Positions 56,674 through 64,000 of a DNA stretch of 64,000 nt are shown piece after piece. Within the stretch, counting starts at the first letter, position 1. Each line of letters begins with the position of its first letter. The position numbers were made by a program, and so were the translations under genes. The notes beneath the pieces are model-generated. The model did no database searches, had not been told where the DNA came from, and saw only the letters and a list, made by a program, of their open reading frames with translations. The stretch lies in contig CM056875.1 in assembly GCA_029876055.1 (NCBI GenBank), positions 186,001 through 250,000 on the forward strand, written 5' to 3'. The DNA comes from Madurella fahalii (Eukaryota > Ascomycota > Sordariomycetes > Sordariales).

Positions 56674-58261
56674 GCCCGCAAGACGACAGCAACTATTAAA
56701 CCCCAGTCTATGAGGCAGATTGCAATATCAGACGGTGATGGTAGAATGGAATGTTTCGAGATCGCCGTCGATCATCCGTGGCGGCGAGCGGGTGTTTATA
56801 GAGCTGCACATGATGAGCAGGCTCGATTGCTTTTCTAGGGAATAAGTAGCGTTCGCGTGTGTTCGCCGACGATGGCGGACGGCTTGCGACCAGAAGGCGG
56901 TGTTTCTGGCCTTCCACAGTCTTTGGGCCTGAAACGGAAACACGGGCCCCATTGGTTCGCTCTGCACTCTGCGCTCTGCACTCTGCAAATGGAAGCGCGC
57001 GGGGCTGGCGGGCATACGGACATCGCGTGCTCTGGAGAATGGGCGACCTCTGGAACTCAGAATGGCGACCGAAATGCGGGCGCGTCTCGGCCCCAGAAAC
57101 CATCAAGCAGATGCAAGGTGGGAAGAACCGCCCATGTGGTAATTCTGTGTTTGTGCAACGAAGGATTGGGCGCGGTCGGTGGACGGCGACCCGGCGTGAA
57201 ACAATCTGGTTTGAAGCCGCCGCAACAGGCCCTGGATCGGGGCCCCGTCATCAGAGGGCAGGGCAGCCAAGCCCACTGCCACGCTACCTAAAATTCGGTT
57301 TCCCACACCGCATGAACCTTGCCTTATCCTTATTTCTTCAGTACATTACGGTATGTACCTAAGGCACCTCAATTAGGACGACCCCGCAAGTGGAATCCAT
57401 CGCATCTTGCACTTTGCATTAGGTAAGATGTCGTTCTCCGTGCTAATGTCGGGCTCTCGCCAGCAGCTGAACAATGGCGCTGCGGGGCACTTGCACTTTG
57501 GGTAACGGGATGTAGGAGACGAGAATCGACCCGCATTCTTTGCCTGTTGGTCCCTCGTGTGTTGGCTGTCGGCATGATTGCCCAACTCTTCTCCTCCCCT
57601 TCGCCTAATGCTCCCCAACAAACCCCTTTGATCGCGCCCGGCTTTTTTTTTTCTTGGAGAGGGAAGATGGAATATATCGAACAGAATGGGCACAGGTACC
57701 GCGGTTGTGGTAACGCATGGGCCAAAGGGATCAACGACCTAAGCCAGATATTGCGGTTGCAGCAACATGTCGAGTTTCCAGATGATGCGACAGAGATACT
57801 AACTCGTCCAAAATAGGAAATCCCGAACTCGTCCCAGACAACCTCGACTCCGACCTCCGTCACATAAATCTCATGCAGCCCTAAACCAAGTCCCAACTCC
57901 AGTCCCGCGGCGCCCAAGCGGCCTACACTTAAAGCCCAATCACACCCGCAGACGGGTTCAACCTCAGCCTATTCCCGGCCCGTGGCATACCCCACTTGAT
58001 CGCCGTCCCGGCCAATCTCCCGGGCTATTCCGCCGACAGTGTACCCGGTCGACATGGGCATTTGCTGCAGCCCCGCGTCCCCGGCGGAGTCGCTGATGGT
58101 CAGTCGATTCGTCGTCAGGGTCCCAATGTGAGACCTGGGGATTCGCAGTTCCCCACTCAGCTAGCGCGAAGCCTCGTCCGATCGGCTTTTCCCGGTGTCC
58201 CATTGCTGCCAGAACTCCCATCGTTGCATGTGACCCGGACGCTCAGGTCGCGGGAGAAGCC
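56674..58261. other. Long intergenic region
   Basis: Several overlapping open frames up to about 180 codons on both strands (57369-57917) without recognisable motifs. A CCTA/TAGG unit is at about 57353-57378. I call no gene. Confidence 0.35.
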
Positions 58262-59797
58262 TCACTCGGGCTTTCTGCCCCAGACGACCTTCTGCTTGTA
58301 ATACGCGTGGTAGGCCCCGGAGCGTACCTCGCGTCTGAACATGGCGAGATAAACCATGATCTCCTCCCTCGACCAGCCCAGCGTGTTCGCTATGAACACC
58401 AGGAATCCCTCCGCATCCTGAGTGAGCGTGAGTTTTGTGAATTCCCCAATTTCCTTCATCCTCGGGTCCTTGGGCCAGTTCCCGATCGGTTGCTAGCACA
58501 GCGCCGGTCAGTTTCCGTCAGGGCCATGTCACGCGCGACGCGCCAAGACAACCCACCTTGATGTCCCGCTCCTGGATGTCTACAAACCCAGCAGCCTCCA
58601 TAGCTTTCCTTTGCAGCCCATCGTAGACCACCGTGAAGGTGCGCCCGGACCTACGCCCGCCCTCGACAAAAATTTTGCCCCACTGCCCCAGTGCCGTCTT
58701 CTCGGTGACGCTGCCGTCGTCGCTCTCCCACACTGTCGACATCTCGTAGCTCTCGAGCCAGCCGCCCGGTTTGAGGCAGTCATACGCCCTGCTGAAGAGC
58801 GCGTTCCAGTCGTCGATGCTCCCTACGAGCCAGCGCATGTGGATGAAGTCAAAGTGGTTGAGCGGGAAGGACCAGGATTGAGTGCAATCCTCGATCTCAC
58901 TGTTGAACGAATAAAGAGTGGTGAGCTACGAAAAATCTCCCTTGAAAGATGGGTATGTGTGGCCTACAATTTCACGTTGGGCGGGACCCAGACCGGCTGG
59001 ATAGGCGAGATGTCGGTCCCTGTAACTTCGACGTGGGGGAACTCGTCTGCGAAATCACTGGCGAGGTGTAGGTATTAGCAGCCCTGTGTGAGCAGATCAT
59101 ACCAAGTTCGTACATGGCCCATATCCCTGTACCAGACATTAGCTTTACTGCCTACTTGATCGGTGGGGGCTTGGGAGGGGAAAAGGTGCACGAACCTGTC
59201 CCGGTTCCCACATCGAGTACGGTCTACACGTGGTGATTAGCATATTGGCTTGTTCCGGCGATCAGGGGGTGACGAGAGACCTTGATCTTCTCCGTATCTA
59301 GCGGGGCTAAGAAGAGCTTGTCGTCAATGGCAAGGGTCAGGGCGTGGTGGCTGCGTGTGTATTAGTGGTTTTTTTCCTCCCTTACGAAGAAACTGAGGGT
59401 GGCTTGCTTGATATCCTGCGCGTGGTTTTGCTGCTCGTCGTTTGAAGCCCTGCGAATTATTAGCATGTTCTTGGTGGCCTGGCCAAGGTGAACAGGTGGG
59501 GTCCGCCATTACCAGTACTGCGCATTGCCTCTCTCGCTGTGAAATGTCCTGCCATGAATGGATCTATATCTGAAAATTGACGAGGTGAGGGAAGCGGTTG
59601 AGCTAGCTTCGTCTTCGTCAACCGCCGAGTCGTTATCAACGTCGTCCTGCCAAGCATCAGGATACGAGCCATTTTTTGGGACGGCTACGGGGGCTGCAGA
59701 CAAGAGACGTCCAATGATCCGCCGGAAGAATTCCAGTATCGTCGGTCGCCGGCTGCTCGGCTGGACGGTTCTGCTGCTCGAGTTCGTCGCCGGGCAT
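58262..59797 (-). CDS. LaeA-like SAM-dependent methyltransferase, 5' end uncertain
   Basis: Model: complement of 58262..58492, 58557..58899, 58968..59057, 59114..59126, 59196..59223, 59281..59350, 59408..59449 and 59513..~59797. The acidic N-terminus has DEDEASSTASLTSSI and HGRTFHSERG, then QDI-N-HHALTLAIDDKLFLAP, the SAM motif VLDVGTGTGIWAI, FADEFPHVEVTGTDISPIQP, and FIHMRWLVGSIDDW near the active region. This order is typical of LaeA-related methyltransferases, which regulate or modify secondary metabolism. One exon is only 13 bases and one intron (59351..59407) uses a GC donor. The ATG at 59797 lies in another frame than the rest of its exon, so the start is uncertain or a base is missing. 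Confidence 0.8.
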
Positions 59798-60607
59798 TGT
59801 AGCTTCTGGGGGAGTCAAAGATGGGTCCAATGATGCGACGCCCAAGGAAGAAAGAGAAAAAAAAATAAATGCGGGATGGAGAGGTGCGCCGGGGTCTGGC
59901 GAGGAAGCCGGGGATGGGGCAAGCCGGATTCTTGCAGTTGGTCCCTGTATGTTACACAAGCCGGCCGAATCGAGCGGTGCTGGTGACCAAGAAAACGCCA
60001 CAAAAAGCTGGGGCCGCTTCGGCCATCCGGTGCATTATCACCTTCACCCATGCATGCACTATTGGATCGGCAGTTCATCCGCTTCTTCTGTCGGTGGGAG
60101 AAGCCTGCCAGCTCTGAAACCGAAATACCAATGCCTACTGCCTACGTGTCCTTCCTATTCCCAACAAGAATCGGCGAGCAGTGCTTTCGGAGCACGTTGC
60201 TGCCGCAACTGTTAGCATGTCAACGAGCTGCTATTCGTCAAGTGTGATGGCGGCCGTGCGGGGCCGACGCCAGAAAAGAGGGGGATAACATGGTTCATCC
60301 AAGGGATTTGCTCGCCCCCTTGTTCGGATGTCAGGATTCGCATCCGCGACGCCAACGACAGGGAGGTCGGGCGCAACCATGGCTTAACACCAATGGTCTT
60401 TCGGCCGAGAGGCCAACCCCCCGCTCGCCATAACAAATCAGAATATGGGGGTTAAATATTCGCTTGGGCCACTGGGTTGCTTGCCGCTTCCCACCGATTC
60501 GACGACCCGAGCCAGCGGAACGCCATCATCTTTGCCTGCAAGCTTGAAAGCCTCCTTGACGATCCAGCTATCCACTCCTGACGCCCCATCGAGATCAATC
60601 GCTCACA
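59798..60607. promoter_or_regulatory. Divergent region between LaeA-like methyltransferase and P450
   Basis: About 0.8 kb separates the two start regions. Short open frames only. Shared regulation is inferred from layout. Confidence 0.4.
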
Positions 60608-62555
60608 ATGCAGATTGGGCTTTTGACAAGCCTCCTGCCATGGAGTTGGCAAGCTGTTACGGTTTATGCATTTGGAGTCCCTCTTATCTTTGTGTTGAGC
60701 TGGTGGATTCTCTCGCACGCGCTGTCACCATTGAGGCGATACCCTGGCCCATTCTTCGCCAGTACGTGCTTGCCCCAGCGGCAGCGGCCCGCGTGTGCCA
60801 ACAAGACTGATACTGAATACACGTCATTGATTCCTTATAGGGTGGACAAACCTCTGGCGTCTCTTTGTCGTGCAGTCCGGTGACTACCACCGCCGCATCA
60901 AGAAGCTCCATGATGAATATGGGCCGGTCATACGGATTGGCCCAAACCTCATCGATCTTGACTACCCAGAACTGATTAAGACGCTGTACAGCACAGATGA
61001 CAGGTGGCGGAAGGTATATGATCTCCATCGGCGGCTGTCTTGTCATTTTTCTTAGATCCGAAGCCTAATTCCGACTGTCGCAGACTGAGTTTTATCACAA
61101 CAACAGCATCGTGGTAAATGGCAAGATTGTGTACAGTATCTTCAGTACAACCGATCCGGCCGAACACGCCAGAATGCAGCGGCCGGTTGCGAAGTACTTT
61201 TCATTCGGCAGTGTCATAGCCATGGAACCGCTCATGGACAAAGCCCTCAATGACCTCTGCGATCAATTGGAACGCCGCTTCACGAATGGGCGCGGGAACG
61301 GACAAGTTTGCGATTTGGGCGACTGGATTGCTTTTTGTGTGTTCTCCCGTTCCTAACCACATCGGCCCTTCTTTCGACTGGAAGAACCTCCAAACTGGTG
61401 ACCATACATTGACATGGAGCTACAGGTGCCTGGGACTTGATCACTATGATTACCTTTAGCCATCCATATGGCTACATGGAGAGAGGCTACGATTTCGACG
61501 GCACTTTGTCCAACCTTGATAAGATGATTGATTAGTAAATCTCCAGTTCTTCTAATGCACTTCCTCTCGGATCAAAGAGAGGACGAGTTCACTGACTCTT
61601 TTTGTGTTTCCCAGCTTTTCTGCCGTTGGCCAGATGCCGTTCCTCGACTTTGTCCTCGAGAAGAACCCGATAGTCCGCATCGGTCCCACAAATCTAGCCA
61701 GCGTGACAAAGGTCGCAGTGGAATCCCTGATTGCTCGGCAACAAGGCAAGGACAAAGGTTTCGATTCGGCGGTTCCGGACCTTCTGCACCACTTCATCGA
61801 GTCCAAGCAGGCGCATCCAGACCTCGTCGACGACAATACTATTATGGGATATTTGCTCATCCCTCTTCTGGCCGGAGCCGACACCACGGCAATTACGATT
61901 CGAGCTGTCTTCTACTTCTTGCTTCGGAACCCCGCCGCGTATCGGAGACTACAAGAGGAAATCCTCGCGGCCGGTTTCAGCGCCAACAAGCCCGCACCGT
62001 ATAACGCAGCCCGTGCCCTGCCGTGTAAGTCCACCTTTCTCACTTGAGATCGTCGCTTTTTCCTGACCGTCACGGGCAGACCTGGAAGCCGTCATACGCG
62101 AGGCGATGCGCCTGCACCCCGCCGTCTGCATGCCCTTGGAGCGCTATGTGCCTGCCCCTGGACTCAATCTCCCCGACGGCTCCTGCATCCCCCCGGGCGT
62201 GGCTGTGGGAATCAACCCGTACATCGTAGGCCGCAACAAGAAGCTATGGGGCAGCGATGCGGATGAGTTCCGCCCGGAACGCTGGCTGCAGATGGCCGAT
62301 GAGAGCGAGACCGCCTACCAGGACCGTCTACGAGCTATGAAAGCAGCCGACCTGGCCTTTGGTGGCGGCTCTCGCATGTGCACCGGGCGGCATCTAGCCT
62401 TGGCGGAGACGTACAAGATGGTCGCTACCCTGGTGAGACGGTTTGAGATCGAGTTGGTCGATCCGACTCAGGAATGGAACGTTGTGGGCCGATGGTTCTT
62501 CCGGCAAAAGGGAATCAAATGCCATATCAAACGGCGAGGAGAGAAGACTGGCTAG
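60608..62555 (+). CDS. Cytochrome P450 monooxygenase
   Basis: Model: 60608..60761, 60841..61013, 61084..61336, 61426..61534, 61615..62024 and 62080..62555, 524 aa. An N-terminal membrane anchor lies near residues 15-35. Conserved parts are the Pro-rich hinge RRYPGPFFA near 44, the I-helix AGADTTAITI near 318, the ExxR helix EAVIREAMRLHP near 372, the FRPERW motif near 426, and the haem loop FGGGSRMCTGRHL near 465 with its Cys ligand. This resembles the pisatin-demethylase-like and related fungal P450s, which act on aromatic or terpenoid substrates in the ER membrane. The substrate is unknown. It is divergent from the LaeA-like methyltransferase and 15 kb from the RiPP core, so it is not assigned to that cluster. 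Confidence 0.9.
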
Positions 62556-63348
62556 GCTGAGGCGGTGGTATTTCTCTTGCAATTCTCCGAAAACGCGGTA
62601 TAGGGAGCGTTTCCGAGCCTATGATGGCTGGAAGCACAAGTGGAGGGATGTGAAAAGAGCATCGGCTCAGTACGGACGCTAAAGGTTGCTTCTCCTCCGA
62701 CCCCGCCTTGTATGAATGATACTTCCATGCGAGCAGCAAGGCCCGGGGGTCCCGGTAACTCGGCTTTTGGAGCGCACATACATTTCTGATCAGCGCAGCG
62801 AGTTGTCTATAATAACAATAGCCATACCTAATATAATCCTTTAAAGTATTTAGGGGAATTCGTAGACTGTTTGCCGCAACTTGTTGCGCCCAAACTTTTT
62901 GGGCGGAAGGTTGCGAGGCAGCACGTCAGCAGGTGGTCGTGGGTCTTAGCATCCGGAAGCTGGGGAGCAACGGAACACCGAGGACAATGGGATCGCGCGG
63001 TTGCAGCTCCACAAGACTCAAGGATCTGTGCTTGTTGACACCGAGGCTACTCATTTTGCAGCAGCCCCTGTCGCGACGACGTTTGGACCTCCTTCAAACG
63101 TTGGATTTTAGTTCATTCGCCTCTCATATTCTTCCACCCGTCTCCACTTTCCAGCCGGCTGAAAATGTCATCTATGACAACCTCCCCTTCGGCTCTCCGC
63201 CTTGGCCAACAGCTTCACCCAATGCCGAACATGCGGGATGGCATGAAACATAGCCTCCAGCACGGTCGCCGTCGCCCGCATGCGCCTGTATTGTACTCCC
63301 TACACCCGATGACCAGCCGAACCATGCCACCAGCCGGTGGCAACGCTC
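62556..63348. other. Intergenic region between convergent genes
   Basis: 3' flanks of the P450 and of the right-edge gene. Nothing else seen. Confidence 0.4.
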
Positions 63349-64000
63349 CTATCTCAGCAGAACCAAGCCCTCCTTAGGCTTCGCATGCCAAAACGCAGCG
63401 GCGTTCATCTTCCCCACGCCAATCCGCTCCCACCACTCTCCGCCGTACTCGTCAATCTTCTTTTCCAATAGCAACACGTTATACACGTCCAGAACGGCCA
63501 CATCCCCAAACCGCGCCGCGTCCCAGTGCGGATCACCGTTCTCGAGCACCCTCCCTCTATACGGCGTCTCCGCATCGGTGTAAGGCCCAAACACCGGGGC
63601 GCGCTCCTCCTCGCTGCCCCACTCCCAGTTGTAAAACACATGCCCCTGGGCGTCCTTCGGGGTGACACTCCAGTACAGGTCCCACCCGTCCAGCGGCGGC
63701 GCGATTGCGGGATCGAGTCGCGCGACATGGCGACCAGGGCATACGACTCGTGCGAGCCGACATCGACGGACGCAAAGGCGACGTTGAGCGACAGGAACCC
63801 GGCGCGGTACCCCTGGTGGTAGATGATGCGCTCCCACGGCCGGCGCGTCCCGCGCACCGAGCGCTCCGCGTCGTTGAGCCCCACCTGGAGGAAGCCGTCG
63901 ACGCCCGCGGCGACGGTGTGCGGCGTCGCGGACATGTCGACGAAGCGCGCGGGGACCCTGCGCGCGATGAAGAACAGGCCTCCGTCGGAAGATGCGCGCG
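63349..64000 (-). CDS. Conserved fungal protein, 5' part outside the window, one-base frameshift
   Basis: Minus-strand coding sequence that continues past the right edge, so only the last 217 or so residues are present. Blocks include GGLFFIARRVPARFVDMSAT, then GVDGFLQVGLNDAERSVRG, IIYHQGYRAGFLSLNVAFAS, then LDGWDLYWSVTP, FYNWEWGSEEERAPVFGPYT, and VGKMNAAAFWHAKP near the end. The first three blocks and the rest lie in different frames; the shift is between about 63712 and 63735 in a GC-rich tract. The blocks remind me of C-terminal parts of some HET-domain (heterokaryon incompatibility) proteins, but I cannot confirm it and the N-terminus is missing. Confidence 0.6.
   Translation of the reverse strand, partial: ARIFRRRPVLHRAQGPRALRRHVRDAAHRRRGRRRLPPGGAQRRGALGARDAPAVGAHHLPPGVPRRVPVAQRRLCVRRCRLARVVCPGRHVARLDPAIAPPLDGWDLYWSVTPKDAQGHVFYNWEWGSEEERAPVFGPYTDAETPYRGRVLENGDPHWDAARFGDVAVLDVYNVLLLEKKIDEYGGEWWERIGVGKMNAAAFWHAKPKEGLVLLR

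Noticed and set aside
57369..57917. Minus-strand open frame of 182 codons
   Set aside because: No recognisable motif, homopolymer-derived Lys run, overlapping frames of similar length.
1..64000. CRISPR arrays, insertion sequences, riboswitches, bacterial operons
   Set aside because: Intron-rich eukaryotic DNA; no direct-repeat arrays or transposase genes were seen.

Overview
The window is nuclear DNA of a filamentous ascomycete (Pezizomycotina, probably Sordariomycetes). Genes carry many short introns of about 50-110 bp with GT..AG ends and CTAAC/CTGAC-like branch sites. The gene content is typically fungal: fungal-rhodopsin (SAT4-type) membrane proteins, UstYa/DUF3328 proteins, a LaeA-like methyltransferase, a Cnn_1N protein, GH47 and GH5 enzymes and P450. 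Intergenic DNA holds CCTA/TAGG-rich inverted repeats. Splice models were built by hand; except where a lesion is described, exon sums are whole codons.

1-16.3 kb: a secreted protein of unknown function, a SAT4-type membrane protein, a GT1 glycosyltransferase, a short-chain dehydrogenase without an ATG at its expected start, a protein made of two copies of one domain, a decayed gene, and a possible two-exon gene. 18-25 kb: a Cnn_1N-type protein, a 3-beta-HSD-like relic and a Golgi/ER-type GH47 alpha-mannosidase. 26.6-33.8 kb: one very large gene that fuses an SF1 helicase, a Cys-rich linker, a coiled coil and three CbxX/CfqX AAA+ modules, with one frameshift in a 7-base C run. 35.6-37.1 kb: a conserved fungal protein with a one-base frameshift.

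37.5-46.7 kb (perhaps to 54.8 kb) is the most interesting region: a candidate, apparently undescribed dikaritin-type RiPP gene cluster. It has an MFS exporter, three UstYa-family proteins, an O-methyltransferase, and a three-exon 70-residue secreted precursor (41213-41537). The precursor has two identical 19-residue repeats, one per exon, with a Lys-Arg Kex2 site between them. The repeats differ at 11 synonymous codons and no non-synonymous ones, so the peptide itself appears to be under selection. A SAT4-type protein, a GH5 enzyme and a badly broken GMC oxidoreductase follow.

55.5-64 kb: a low-complexity protein of unknown function, a LaeA-like methyltransferase divergent from a P450, and a gene running off the right edge. 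Single-base indels at 29.4, 36.7, 53.1 and 63.7 kb fall in C/G-rich tracts and may partly be assembly errors; the GMC gene has further lesions that are not explained that way.
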